Assembly: GCF_006716565.1 (NCBI RefSeq)
Contig: NZ_VFPG01000002.1
Location: forward strand, 434,001 to 498,000
Direction of reading: 5' to 3'
DNA length: 64,000 nt
Source: Nocardia bhagyanarayanae
Lineage (GTDB): Bacteria > Actinomycetota > Actinomycetes > Mycobacteriales > Mycobacteriaceae
Shown: positions 34,378 to 43,438 of the stretch, in pieces
How positions within the stretch are numbered: the stretch's first letter is position 1
Layout of the letters: the number at the start of each line of letters is the position of its first letter
Position numbers and translations under genes: made by a program
The notes under the pieces: generated by a model
Told to the model about the DNA's origin: nothing
Database searches by the model: none
Seen by the model: only the letters and a program-made list of their open reading frames with translations

Positions 34378-35405
34378 CGGCCTCCCGCGTCTCCGAGCAG
34401 CGGCGCGAGGACCGGCACCGTCCGCACGTCGATGTCGACGTTCAGGACGGGGCCGTCCGGGGTCTCGGGCATGGCCGAGCGCAACCGATCGAGCAACTCG
34501 CGCAGTTCGGCACTCGACTGCTCCGGCGTCGACACCATCCCGGCGGCGGCCGCGAGAATGGGCGTCAGCATCGCCGCGTACTCGGCGAACTCGTCACCCG
34601 CGCGGTACATCGTCCTTTCGAAGGCGGGAAAGAGTTGCTCGACGACCGTGTCGATGGTCGCGTCGAAGCGCTCGCGGTCCGTGCGCAGCACCGGAATTCG
34701 ATAGACCTGATCGATCACCTGCAAGGTCGCGCCGACGAACGGCGCCGCGCCGCCCAGCGCCGAGCCGAACTGGCCGAGCTGATACGACATCGGCAGCGTC
34801 TGCGCGTCGGCGACCGTGCGGGCCAGCACCACCATCGACTGCAGCAGCGGCGTGAACGCGCGGATGTCACCCGCGAGCTGGGCGAGCACCGAGGTCAGCT
34901 GCGCGGTGAGCACCTCGTTGCTCACCTGGGAGACGCTGCGCAACAGGCTGCCCATCGTCGCGTCGTAGGCGGCCGCGGCGTTCGGACCGGTCAGGTCGAT
35001 CACCGTGCCCGGCCGCAGGGGCGCACCGCCCGGTCCGGCACGCAGCTCGAGCTCGCTGATGCCGAAGACGTTCCCGGTGGCGTAGTCGACGCGCAGGCTG
35101 TCGTCGAGGCCGTCCAGGCGAGAGTCGTCCAGCCGCAACGTGATCCGCTGCGTGCCCTGCTGGTCGGGTGCGATCTCGGCGACCTCGCCGACCAGCACGC
35201 CGTCGGCCCTGACCTGTGTACCCGCGACCACCCCGTCACCGATCTGCTCGGTGTGCAACGAGATTCGCAGTCCGTCCTCCTCGCGGACGCCGTCGTAGAC
35301 GCGCCAGCCCGCGCCGACACACACGACCGCCGCCAGCAAGACCGCCCCGGTTCGCATCGACATCGTGCGGTCGATCGCGACACCGGGCATTCCGTAATTC
35401 GGCAT
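34374..35405 (-). CDS. mceA: Mce family protein, first mce gene (MceA)
   Basis: 343 residues from the ATG at 35405, 2 bp after the yrbEB stop. TM at about 17-34, then the MlaD domain (RADGVLVGEVAEI, GNVFGISELEL), then helices. In characterised actinobacterial Mce systems MceA is the founding subunit of the hetero-hexamer. The ORF continues upstream inside yrbEB without a better start. Confidence 0.9.
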   Translation of the reverse strand: MPNYGMPGVAIDRTMSMRTGAVLLAAVVCVGAGWRVYDGVREEDGLRISLHTEQIGDGVVAGTQVRADGVLVGEVAEIAPDQQGTQRITLRLDDSRLDGLDDSLRVDYATGNVFGISELELRAGPGGAPLRPGTVIDLTGPNAAAAYDATMGSLLRSVSQVSNEVLTAQLTSVLAQLAGDIRAFTPLLQSMVVLARTVADAQTLPMSYQLGQFGSALGGAAPFVGATLQVIDQVYRIPVLRTDRERFDATIDTVVEQLFPAFERTMYRAGDEFAEYAAMLTPILAAAAGMVSTPEQSSAELRELLDRLRSAMPETPDGPVLNVDIDVRTVPVLAPLLGDAGGR

Positions 35406-35407
35406 TC

Positions 35408-36271
35408 CTACCCCGTGAAACTGATGGCGGCGTTGAAGCCCCACAGAACGATGGACAAGACCATGTCGACGGCGATGATGGCCACGAAGCTCGCGCGCAC
35501 CGCGCGGCCGGACGCGACGCCGACGCCTTCCGGGCCGCCGGTGGCGAAAAACCCGTAGTAGCAATGGATCAGGATGACCACGGTGCCGAAGATCGCGACC
35601 TTGATCACCGCGGCGATCACGTCGAATCCGGACACGAACTGGAAGAAGTAGTGGTCGTAGACGCCCGCGGACTGGCCGTGCACCAGCGTGATGAGCCCGC
35701 GGCAGGCGAGGTAGGACAGGATCAGCGCGATCAGGAACGTCGGCACGATCGCGATGGCGCCCGCGATCACGCGCGTCGTCACCACGAACGGTACCGAACG
35801 CAGGCCGAGCGCCTCCAGCGCATCGATTTCCTCGGAGATGCGCATCGAACCGATCTCGGCGGTCATCCGGCAGCCGGCCTGCGCGGCGAACCCGATCGCG
35901 GCCGCGATCGGCGCCAGCTCGCGGGTCGTCGCGAAGGCCGAGATCAGCCCGGTGACCGGACCCATGCCGAGCATGTCGAGGGTGGCGAACGACTCGACGC
36001 CGACCGACGCACCCATCGCGGCGCCGAGCACGATCATCATCGGCACGGTTCCGCCGCCGACGATCACCGAGCCGCGGCCCCAGGTCATGTCGGTGATGGC
36101 GCGCATGGTCTCCGCGCGGTAGTGCGTGACCGCCAGCGGGATGGAACTCAGTGCCTGCCAGACGAATCCGGCCGCGAAGCCGAGGGCCTCCAGTGGCCGC
36201 GACGGCCGGGTCGCGCGCAGTCTGCGGGTCAGCCTGCCGAGTCCGGCGGGGACGTAGGAGGACGCGGTCAT
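35408..36271 (-). CDS. yrbEB: Mce transporter permease YrbEB
   Basis: 287 residues, ATG overlapping the yrbEA stop by one base. MlaE-type permease with about five TMs and the conserved cytoplasmic motif SMRISEEIDALEALGLRSVPF near residue 150. It pairs with YrbEA; together they contact the ATPase MceG, which is encoded elsewhere in actinobacteria. Confidence 0.93.
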   Translation of the reverse strand: MTASSYVPAGLGRLTRRLRATRPSRPLEALGFAAGFVWQALSSIPLAVTHYRAETMRAITDMTWGRGSVIVGGGTVPMMIVLGAAMGASVGVESFATLDMLGMGPVTGLISAFATTRELAPIAAAIGFAAQAGCRMTAEIGSMRISEEIDALEALGLRSVPFVVTTRVIAGAIAIVPTFLIALILSYLACRGLITLVHGQSAGVYDHYFFQFVSGFDVIAAVIKVAIFGTVVILIHCYYGFFATGGPEGVGVASGRAVRASFVAIIAVDMVLSIVLWGFNAAISFTG

Positions 36272-37140
36272 CAGGCCAGCCTCGTGGGCAGGAACATCGC
36301 GGTCACCTGCGTCAACAACAGGTTCACACACACGATCGACACCACCGACAACACCACCGCCGCGTTCACCGCATCAGCCACACCCCGCGGACCACCCTTG
36401 GCCTCCAACCCCCGCTGACAAGCGATGATCACCACCAAAAACCCGAAGATCAACGCCTTCACCAACGACATCCACACATCCGCGGTCGTGGTGAACGACC
36501 CGAACGTCGCCCAGTAACTACCCGGGGTGACCCCCTGCCCACCGATCGCCACCGCATACCCCGCCAACACACCCACGAAAATGATCAACACGTTCAACAA
36601 CGGCGCCACCACCACCATCGCCACCAACCGCGGAATCACCAACCGATGAACCGGCGAGATCCCCATCGTGTGCAACGCATCGATCTCCTCCCGGATCGTG
36701 CGCGCACCCAGATCCGCCGCGATCGCCGCCGCCCCCGCACCACCCAGCAAAAACCCCGTCGCCATCGGCGCACCCTGCTTGATCACCCCCAACCCACCGG
36801 TCGCCCCCAACAACGAATCCGCACCCAACGTGTGGATCAGATTGCCCACCTGGATCGACACGATCACCCCGAACGGAATCGCCATCAAGATCGCCGGCAC
36901 CGTCGTCACCGTGACCAACCGCCACGCCTGCAAGATCACCTCACGCCACTGCAACTCCCGCCGCGCGAGATCACCGACCGCCCCCACCACCGACTCCTGC
37001 GCCATACCCACCGCACGACCGAACGTCCGCAACGACGACACGACAGTGTCGGAGAAATTCTCGCGAACGGTGCGCAACATCGCTGGACCACCCCCGTCGG
37101 CCGCGGCCGCTCGCGAAATATCGCGGAAGGTCCCCACCAA
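36271..37140 (-). CDS. yrbEA: Mce transporter permease YrbEA
   Basis: 289 residues from the TTG at 37140, chosen because GGGAG lies 8 bp upstream; GTG 37137 or ATG 37080 are alternatives. MlaE permease with about five TMs and the motif RTIREEIDALHTMGISPVHRL near residue 150. From about 36290 to 37010 the coding strand has an unusual G/T-rich codon choice (strings such as GTGGTGGTG, GGTGGTG) unlike yrbEB and the mce genes. This suggests replacement by gene conversion from another mce locus. First gene of the operon, divergent from the PucR regulator. Confidence 0.92.
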   Translation of the reverse strand: MVGTFRDISRAAAADGGGPAMLRTVRENFSDTVVSSLRTFGRAVGMAQESVVGAVGDLARRELQWREVILQAWRLVTVTTVPAILMAIPFGVIVSIQVGNLIHTLGADSLLGATGGLGVIKQGAPMATGFLLGGAGAAAIAADLGARTIREEIDALHTMGISPVHRLVIPRLVAMVVVAPLLNVLIIFVGVLAGYAVAIGGQGVTPGSYWATFGSFTTTADVWMSLVKALIFGFLVVIIACQRGLEAKGGPRGVADAVNAAVVLSVVSIVCVNLLLTQVTAMFLPTRLA

Positions 37141-37429
37141 GTTCGCCGCTCCCTTTCCGCACTGCTCGGGTTGTGACTCGAGCCATAGCCCGGCCGCTGT
37201 CCGAATCTAGGGGGATGCCGCGATGCTTGTCACTGCACTTCGGCGAGAAGATCGACCATGCCGATTCGTTTCGAGAGACTAAGCGCGCCAAAACCGCAAC
37301 GGATCGCGCCAGCTCACCGACGAGCGCGGCAGCTCGATTCGCGCCGCGCCGCGCCGCGCTCGGTCGAGTGAGCTGATCGCGGCCATCGGGGAACTTGCAG
37401 CAACATCGGGTCGCGGTCAAAATGCCGCA
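37141..37429. promoter_or_regulatory. Divergent control region of mce operon and PucR gene
   Basis: 289 bp between yrbEA (minus) and a PucR-type regulator (plus). It is locally A/T-richer around 37255-37300, where promoters are expected. I see no KstR box and no strong palindrome. The arrangement suggests the regulator acts on both promoters. Confidence 0.45.
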
Positions 37430-38677
37430 ATGCCCGCAGTGCAGTCACCGCTCTCGATCGACGCTCCGATCATCACCCGGCTCCTTCCGCGCCTCACCGA
37501 TCTGTTCACCGAATTGCTCGATGCCGGGATCGCGGCGATCCCGGGCGCCGAGGCGTTGCCCGCAGGGCATTTCAACGACGAGGTCGTTCCGGCGATCGTC
37601 GCGGGGGCCGGGGCGTTCCTCGCGGCGCTCGAAGAGAAGCGGGCTTGCACACCCGAGGAAGTTGCCGAGTGGGTCGTGCCGGTGGTGCAGCGGCATGCCG
37701 AAGACCGAATTCCATTGCGCGCGTTGATCCAAGCGCTGTTCGGATCGGTGCGGCACCTCTGGCGCGAGGCGGGGACGCTCGCCGAACCCGACGACCTGCG
37801 GGACCTGCTCGCCTTCTCCGACCTGCTGCTGGATCTGCTCGCCAATATGACCGTCTCCATGGCCGAGACGCACAGCGACGTGGAGCAGTCGATCTACGGC
37901 AGCGAACGGGAGGCGCGCAGGCTGCTGTGCGCGGCCTTGCTCCGCGGCGTCGAGACCGCCGAACTGGCCGCCCGCGCCGACATCGCACTGGCGGATCGCT
38001 ACGACGTGCTCGCCATCCAGGTCGTCCCGTACAACCAGGCGGATCCGCGGGTCGACACGGTGGTGGCCCGCCGCCGAATCCGGCTGGTGCAGCAGGTGCT
38101 CGACACCCTCGCCGCGACAACGGCGCTGAACACCTTCGACGGCACGACCGGTATCGCGCTGCTGCCGACGGCCGCCGACCCGTCGATCGATCCGCCGTAC
38201 GGGGAACTGGGCGCGGCGCTCGCGGCTCGGCTCGGCAGTTCGGTCGTCGTCATCGACGCCGGATCGGTACCGCGCGGCGAACTGGTGTCCGCCGCGAGCG
38301 AGGCCGCCGAACTCGGCGATCTCGCCAGAGCGCTCGGTCTCCCGACGGGCACCTACGAGCTGGACGACCTGATGCTGGAGTACCAGCTGACCCGTCCGGG
38401 ACGCTCTCGAGAACGGTTGGCGCAGCGCATCGTTCCGCTCGAGCCGTACCCGCATCTGCTGGAAGCGCTGGACGCGCACATGCGGCACGGCGCCGATCGC
38501 AAGGCGGCGGCGGCCGAAGTGCACCTGCACCCCAACAGCTTCAGCTACCGCCTGCGTCGCGTCGCCGAACTCACCGGCTTCGACCCCTCCGATCCCACCG
38601 AATCCCGGCTGCTCGCGGCGGCATTGATGGTCTACCGCCTCTACCCGCCGACCGCCGCGGCGGCGGATCCGACCTGA
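37430..38677 (+). CDS. PucR/CdaR-type transcriptional regulator
   Basis: 415 residues. An N-terminal helical sensor (~1-170) and a middle GGDEF-like/CdaR domain (~170-320: RYDVLAIQVVPYNQ, DGTTGIALLPT) precede the C-terminal PucR HTH at about 350-400 (AAAEVHLHPNSFSYRLRRVAELTGFD). Divergent from the mce operon, so a likely regulator of lipid import; it could activate when a fatty or steroid ligand is present. A second PucR gene with the same layout lies at 59239-60513. No good ribosome site precedes the ATG; two ATGs occur in the final 10 bp. Confidence 0.87.
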   Translation: MPAVQSPLSIDAPIITRLLPRLTDLFTELLDAGIAAIPGAEALPAGHFNDEVVPAIVAGAGAFLAALEEKRACTPEEVAEWVVPVVQRHAEDRIPLRALIQALFGSVRHLWREAGTLAEPDDLRDLLAFSDLLLDLLANMTVSMAETHSDVEQSIYGSEREARRLLCAALLRGVETAELAARADIALADRYDVLAIQVVPYNQADPRVDTVVARRRIRLVQQVLDTLAATTALNTFDGTTGIALLPTAADPSIDPPYGELGAALAARLGSSVVVIDAGSVPRGELVSAASEAAELGDLARALGLPTGTYELDDLMLEYQLTRPGRSRERLAQRIVPLEPYPHLLEALDAHMRHGADRKAAAAEVHLHPNSFSYRLRRVAELTGFDPSDPTESRLLAAALMVYRLYPPTAAAADPT

Positions 38678-38853
38678 CCCGCGATTCGTTCCGCGTGACT
38701 AACGCGGCAGGCCGTATTCTCGTATCGATGCAGTGACACCGACTCAGACGGTTGCCGATACTTGTGCCAGGATCACAACGCGGGTCGTCGGCGTTGCGCG
38801 AGCTAGAGGCGCTCGTGCGGGGGCGAGGACCCAGGACGAGAAGGGCTGCCACC

Positions 38854-39852
38854 ATGAATTCGGTCGACGTCGACCGTTCCGCCTCACGCCCCCAACCGAA
38901 TCCGCTGCGCACCGACTTCGCGGGCGGCAGTTTCCGTTCCCGCGTTCTCGACGCGGCGATCCGGTACTCCGTGCGGCCGTTCATCGCCCTCTGGTCGCGC
39001 TACCCGGATCTGCCGTGGCCGTACGGTGCGATCGATCATCTGGGACGGGTGCTGCGCACCGCGCCCGGCCTGAGCCGTCGGCGTGTCGCGTTGCCGCACT
39101 GCGGAGCCGAGCTGACCACGCCTCGGATCGTCGACGAATCCCGGTTCGTGCTCTACCTGCACGGCGGGGCGTTCCTCGTCGGGAACCGGACCCTGCACCA
39201 CCAGATGATCGGGCGCTTCGCCGACATGCTGGGGGCGCGCACCCTCGCGGTCGGCTACCGGAAGATGCCCAAACACGGTATCGCCGAGGCCGTTTCGGAC
39301 TGCGTCGACGGCTATCGGCACGCGCTGGAGATGGGTGTCGCGCCGGAGAACATCACCCTGATGGGCGATTCCGCGGGCGGGTACCTCGTCTTCGCGACGG
39401 CGTTGGAGATCCGGCGGCAGGGTCTGCCGATGCCCGCCGCGATCGTCGCCATGTCGCCGCTCACCGACTGGGATCATTCCGCCAAGCTCGCCGCGCCCAC
39501 CGGCGGTGTCTGCGCGGTCTTCCCGGTCCGCGCCGTGCCGATCTTCGGTGCGCTCGCCGAGCGCACCTGCGGGACAATGCCTTTGGTGTCGCCCGCGCGC
39601 GCCGACCTGACCGGATTGCCGCCCACCCTGATTCAGGCCAGCTCCAGCGAATTCGTCTATCCCGACGCCGAGCTCATGGCCGAACGCCTCGCCGCCCACG
39701 GCGTGCCCTGTGAACTCCAGATCTGGCCGGGGCAGGTGCACGTCTTCCAGGCGGCGGCCTCGATCGTCCCGGAAGCCGCCGAGGCGGTCCGCGAGATCGG
39801 CGGCTTCCTCGACCGCACGCTCCGGCAGCGTGCCGAGCGCCGCACCGCCTGA
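38854..39852 (+). CDS. Alpha/beta hydrolase, hormone-sensitive-lipase family
   Basis: 332 residues from the ATG at 38854. HSL hallmarks: YLHGGAFLVG (oxyanion HGG, about residue 105), nucleophile GDSAGGYL (about residue 171), acid YPDAELMAERL (about residue 270) and base PGQVHVFQ (about residue 293). It cleaves short or medium acyl esters, as LipH/LipN types do. Two genes of unknown function follow on the same strand at 54 and 8 bp, probably one operon. Confidence 0.88.
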   Translation: MNSVDVDRSASRPQPNPLRTDFAGGSFRSRVLDAAIRYSVRPFIALWSRYPDLPWPYGAIDHLGRVLRTAPGLSRRRVALPHCGAELTTPRIVDESRFVLYLHGGAFLVGNRTLHHQMIGRFADMLGARTLAVGYRKMPKHGIAEAVSDCVDGYRHALEMGVAPENITLMGDSAGGYLVFATALEIRRQGLPMPAAIVAMSPLTDWDHSAKLAAPTGGVCAVFPVRAVPIFGALAERTCGTMPLVSPARADLTGLPPTLIQASSSEFVYPDAELMAERLAAHGVPCELQIWPGQVHVFQAAASIVPEAAEAVREIGGFLDRTLRQRAERRTA

Positions 39853-39906
39853 TCGCGAACAACCCAGCCAGTCAACCGCTTTCGACACCAAGGAGCCACG
39901 ACCGGG

Positions 39907-40122
39907 ATGACCGATCCGAAACGTGAGCTGCTCGCCGAACTGGCCGAGCCGCGCGAGATCATCGACCAGCTCACCGACGAGGAGGCCAGGACACTGTCGA
40001 CCCTCCTGCGACGCGCCGAACAACAGCAGCGGCACAGCCTCGACGCGGCCATCGACGCCTCGCTCGAGGTGCTGCCACGGCTCGTGCGCATCCCGGCCCG
40101 CAAAATCCTGTTCGGAAAGTAG
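39907..40122 (+). CDS. Small helical protein, unknown
   Basis: 71 residues, starting MTDPKRELLAELAEPREII and ending in a basic IPARKILFGK. Predicted amphipathic helices, no Cys, no signal peptide. It lies between the lipase and an armadillo-like protein, 8 bp before the latter, so co-expression is likely. No family recognised. Confidence 0.65.
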   Translation: MTDPKRELLAELAEPREIIDQLTDEEARTLSTLLRRAEQQQRHSLDAAIDASLEVLPRLVRIPARKILFGK

Positions 40123-40130
40123 GCGAGACG

Positions 40131-41114
40131 ATGACCGATCTGCTGACCCGCGGCCAGCTGGAGATGCTGGCGCAGACGCTCGACGCCGACCCCGCCGACC
40201 TCGCGAGCTTGACCCGGCTCGGCGCGCAGAACCTGCGCGAATTGCGGGAGCGAATCTCCGACCGGCTCTTCGACGCGCACGCGGCCACTTTCGCCAGGGT
40301 GAGCAAACTCGCACCGCTGGTGCCCAACGCGCTCGCCGCCAAGGTGGTGCTGAAAGCCGTGCCCGCCGAGGTCGGCGGCCGCGCCGGGGGAGCCGTCGGG
40401 ATCGATCACCCGGACCGGGCCGCCGGGCTGCTCGGCGAACTCACGCCGGAGTACATGGCCGACGCCGCGCCCTATCTCGATCCGAGGGCCATCCCGGTGC
40501 TCGCCCCTCGGATGCCCGCGGAGGTGCTGGTGCCCGCGGCGAACGAGCTGCTGCGCCGCCGCGACTACGTCACCTCCGCGCGTTTCGTCGAGCACGCCAC
40601 CGACGAATTGATCCGTGGTTTCGAGCGCGGCATCGCCGACGACGAAGGGCTGTTGCGCACCGCGGCGCTGACGCCGTCGGCCGACCGGCTCAACGACGTC
40701 GTCCGAGTGCTGCCCGCCGCGCGCCGCAGCGCCATCGTCCGTGCGGCGTCGGCGAGTTCGGACGAGACGTTGATCGCCGGAATCTCGGTGCTGTCCCGGC
40801 TCGAGCCCGGCCTGCGCCACGATCTCGGCGGTGAGTTCCTCGACGGACTCGACGAGGCGGGACTCGACCGGCTGCTCACCGTCGCCGCCGACGGCGAAGC
40901 GGTGGTGGAGCTGCTCACAGTGCTGGCCGCCGTCGACGAACGCCACTTGCGGCCCATCGCCGAGCGGTTGAGCCGAGGCGACGGCGCCCTCGCCGGCACG
41001 CTGCTCGACCAGGCGACCACCCCGGCGGCCCGCGGCACGCTGCGCGCCATCGGCGAGATGCTCGAGCCGCCGGAGCGCGATCGCTTCACCCGCCTGCGGG
41101 AAGGGGCCGAGTGA
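40131..41114 (+). CDS. All-helical repeat-like protein, unknown
   Basis: 327 residues, almost entirely helical with recurring ~30-residue helix pairs (LTPEYMADAAPYLDPRAIPV, RMPAEVLVPAANELLRRRDY), similar to the MgtE N-terminal or HEAT-like superhelix. GGRAGGAVG at residues ~80-90 may mark a short lipid-contacting loop. It follows the small 71-residue gene by 8 bp. Probably a protein- or membrane-binding scaffold for the neighbouring lipase; this is inference from context. Confidence 0.65.
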   Translation: MTDLLTRGQLEMLAQTLDADPADLASLTRLGAQNLRELRERISDRLFDAHAATFARVSKLAPLVPNALAAKVVLKAVPAEVGGRAGGAVGIDHPDRAAGLLGELTPEYMADAAPYLDPRAIPVLAPRMPAEVLVPAANELLRRRDYVTSARFVEHATDELIRGFERGIADDEGLLRTAALTPSADRLNDVVRVLPAARRSAIVRAASASSDETLIAGISVLSRLEPGLRHDLGGEFLDGLDEAGLDRLLTVAADGEAVVELLTVLAAVDERHLRPIAERLSRGDGALAGTLLDQATTPAARGTLRAIGEMLEPPERDRFTRLREGAE

Positions 41115-41243
41115 CGGGCGCCGTCTTTTCGGGCACGCCTTCGGTGTGACCCGTCCGGCGCCAGAGCACGATTCGATCCCGGCGCGGCCACGGCGCGCGC
41201 GCAGGTCCGCGCGGGGTCGGGGTCACCTGGCACACTTGGTTGG

Positions 41244-41939
41244 GTGATTTCGGCACCTCAGCGCAGCACACCGGCCTCGGCGCACGAATCCGGCCTCGCG
41301 CGCGGGGTCGGCGCCGGGATGCTGCGCTGGGCACGCAGGATCCTGATCGCCGCGGTGCTCGCGGCCCTGGTGTTGATCGGCGGCACGGCTTTTCGGGTCT
41401 GGCAGGTCGCGCGGATCGACGACTACACCAAGGCCGACGCGATCGTCGTGCTCGGCGCCGCGCAGTATTCCGGCACGCCGTCCTCGGTGTTCGAGGCCCG
41501 CCTCGACCAGGCGTATCGGCTGTTCCAGGCCGGAGTCGCGCCGCGCGTGATCACCGTCGGCGGCAAGCAGGAGGGCGATCTCTACACCGAGGCCGCCTCC
41601 GGCAAGAACTATCTGCAGCGGCGCGGCGTACCGGCCGACCGGATTCTGGCCGTCGAGACCGGTTCGGACACGCTGCGCAGCGTCGAGGCCGTCGCCCTCG
41701 CCATGAAGGCGCGCGACATGTCCTCCGCCGTGCTGGTCAGCGACCCGTGGCATTCGCTGCGCACGCGCACCATGGCCCGCGACGCCGGGCTGCACGCCTG
41801 GACCGCGCCGACCCGCACCGGACCCGCCGTCTACACCCGCGAATCCCAGGCGCACGGCATCGCCAGGGAAACCTTCGCGCTGCTGTGGTACCAGCTGACG
41901 CACTTCTCCGCCGACTTCTCCTACACCGCGGGGCAGTGA
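41244..41939 (+). CDS. DUF218/YdcF-SanA-like membrane-anchored protein
   Basis: 231 residues from a GTG at 41244 with no ribosome site, so perhaps leaderless. TM at about 30-50, then the DUF218 domain: [46 protein letters not shown] and [19 protein letters not shown]. YdcF/SanA proteins affect envelope permeability, possibly through nucleotide-sugar or SAM-related substrates. dgt begins 5 bp after its stop. Confidence 0.87.
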   Translation: MISAPQRSTPASAHESGLARGVGAGMLRWARRILIAAVLAALVLIGGTAFRVWQVARIDDYTKADAIVVLGAAQYSGTPSSVFEARLDQAYRLFQAGVAPRVITVGGKQEGDLYTEAASGKNYLQRRGVPADRILAVETGSDTLRSVEAVALAMKARDMSSAVLVSDPWHSLRTRTMARDAGLHAWTAPTRTGPAVYTRESQAHGIARETFALLWYQLTHFSADFSYTAGQ

Positions 41940-41944
41940 CGCCG

Positions 41945-43204
41945 ATGGACAGCTACACCGACCACGACCGGGAACGGATGGCCGCCGAGCGCACCAAGAC
42001 GGCCGGCCTCGCCCCGCCGCGCAGCGAGTTCGAGAACGGCCACCGCACCGAGTTCGCCCGCGACCGTGCGCGCGTCCTGCACTCCGCGGCGCTGCGCAGG
42101 CTCGCCGACAAGACCCAGGTGATGGGTCCGCGCGATGGCGACACCCCGCGCACCCGGCTCACCCACTCGCTGGAGGTCGCCCAGATCGGCCGCAGCATCG
42201 CCGACGGACTGCGTTGCGACCCCGACCTGGTCGACTTGGCCGGGCTCGCCCACGACATCGGCCACCCGCCCTACGGCCACAACGGCGAGAAGGCCCTCGA
42301 CCAGTTCGCCGACCGGCACGGCGGTTTCGAGGGCAACGCCCAGAACTTGCGCATCCTGACCCGGCTCGAGCCCAAGGTGCTCACCCCCGACGGTGCCAGC
42401 GCCGGGCTGAACCTCACCCGCGCCGCCCTCGACGCGGCGATCAAATACCCTTGGGGCAGAACGGGTTCCGGCACCAAGTTCGGCGCCTACGACGTCGACG
42501 TGGACCGGCTGGCCTGGATACGCAAGGGCGCGCCCGACCGCAGGCGCAGCCTGGAATGCCAGATCATGGACTGGTCCGACGACGTCGCCTACTCGGTGCA
42601 CGACGTCGAGGACGGCATCATCGCGGGCCGCATCGATCTGCGCGCCCTCGCCGACCCGTCCGAACAGCGGGAACTGGCGCGCATGGGCCACGCCCAGCAC
42701 CCCACCCTCACCGTGGACGACCTCGTCCAGGCCGCCCAGCGCCTCTCCGAACTGCCGGTGATCGCGGACGTCTTCCACTACGACGGCACCCTCACCGCCT
42801 CGGTCGCGCTGAAACGTCTCACCAGCGAGCTCGTCGGCCGCTTCGCCACGGCCGCCATCATGGCCACCCGCACCGTCGCGGGCGCCAAGCCGCTGTCCCG
42901 CTACGACGCCGACCTCGAGATCCCGCCCGTCGCCGCCGCCGAAGTCGCCATGCTGAAGACCGTCGCCCTGCGCTACGTCATGTCCGACCCGGACCACCGC
43001 CGCAGGCAGGCCGCCCAGCGCGAACGCATCCTCGCCGTAGCCACCCGCCTGCACGCCGAAGCCCCCCGCCACCTGGACCCCCAACTCCTCCCGTGGTGGG
43101 ACGCCGCCACCACCCCCACCGCCCAGATCCGCGTCGTCGTCGACCAGATCGCCTCCTACACCGAAAGCCGCCTCGAACGCCTCGCCACCTACTTCGGCGT
43201 TTGA
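41945..43204 (+). CDS. dgt: Deoxyguanosinetriphosphate triphosphohydrolase-like protein
   Basis: 419 residues from the ATG at 41945. The HD-domain metal ligands are H in [11 protein letters not shown], the HD pair in [15 protein letters not shown], and a later D in [17 protein letters not shown]. It converts dNTPs to deoxynucleosides and triphosphate, controlling dNTP pools; some homologues restrict phage by dNTP depletion. The dgt-dnaG order matches Rv2344c-Rv2343c. Its stop codon lies inside a palindrome and tandem repeat. Confidence 0.94.
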   Translation: MDSYTDHDRERMAAERTKTAGLAPPRSEFENGHRTEFARDRARVLHSAALRRLADKTQVMGPRDGDTPRTRLTHSLEVAQIGRSIADGLRCDPDLVDLAGLAHDIGHPPYGHNGEKALDQFADRHGGFEGNAQNLRILTRLEPKVLTPDGASAGLNLTRAALDAAIKYPWGRTGSGTKFGAYDVDVDRLAWIRKGAPDRRRSLECQIMDWSDDVAYSVHDVEDGIIAGRIDLRALADPSEQRELARMGHAQHPTLTVDDLVQAAQRLSELPVIADVFHYDGTLTASVALKRLTSELVGRFATAAIMATRTVAGAKPLSRYDADLEIPPVAAAEVAMLKTVALRYVMSDPDHRRRQAAQRERILAVATRLHAEAPRHLDPQLLPWWDAATTPTAQIRVVVDQIASYTESRLERLATYFGV

Positions 43205-43251
43205 CGTAATCATTACGTCATTACGTCATTACGTCATTACGTCATCGCGTC
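43202..43251. repeat. Palindrome plus 8-bp tandem repeat after dgt
   Basis: TGACGTAAT-C-ATTACGTCA (43202-43220) is a perfect palindrome spanning the dgt stop. ATTACGTC is repeated four times head to tail (43212-43243) and followed by a degenerate ATCGCGTC (43244-43251). It may act as a terminator, a protein-binding array or a slippage-prone repeat. Confidence 0.85.
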
Positions 43252-43426
43252 GCAGGCGCAAGTCCTGGCCGCCGACATCGCACTCCGCCCCAGCCCATGC
43301 GGGCGCGCCGGACCGTCGCCTGGTCGACACGGCCGGTTTCGGTCGGTCGTGCACTGCGGTTGGTCGACCGCGGAAGACCGCCGCCCGGAGAGTCGATGCC
43401 GGTGCCTCGGGTGCGGCCGGACTGGC

Positions 43427-43432
43427 TAGACT
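43427..43432 (+). promoter_or_regulatory. -10 box of leaderless dnaG
   Basis: TAGACT ends 6 bp before the GTG of dnaG, and no ribosome site is present, so the transcript probably starts at or next to the start codon. Confidence 0.5.
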
Positions 43433-43438
43433 CGTCGC

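Noticed and set aside
36151..37176. Plus-strand open frame of 341 codons across yrbEA
   Set aside because: It is antisense to a clear permease gene and is an effect of the odd base composition there; its translation is low-complexity Arg/His/Thr.
43202..43251. CRISPR array
   Set aside because: The repeat is 8 bp and contiguous, with no spacers.
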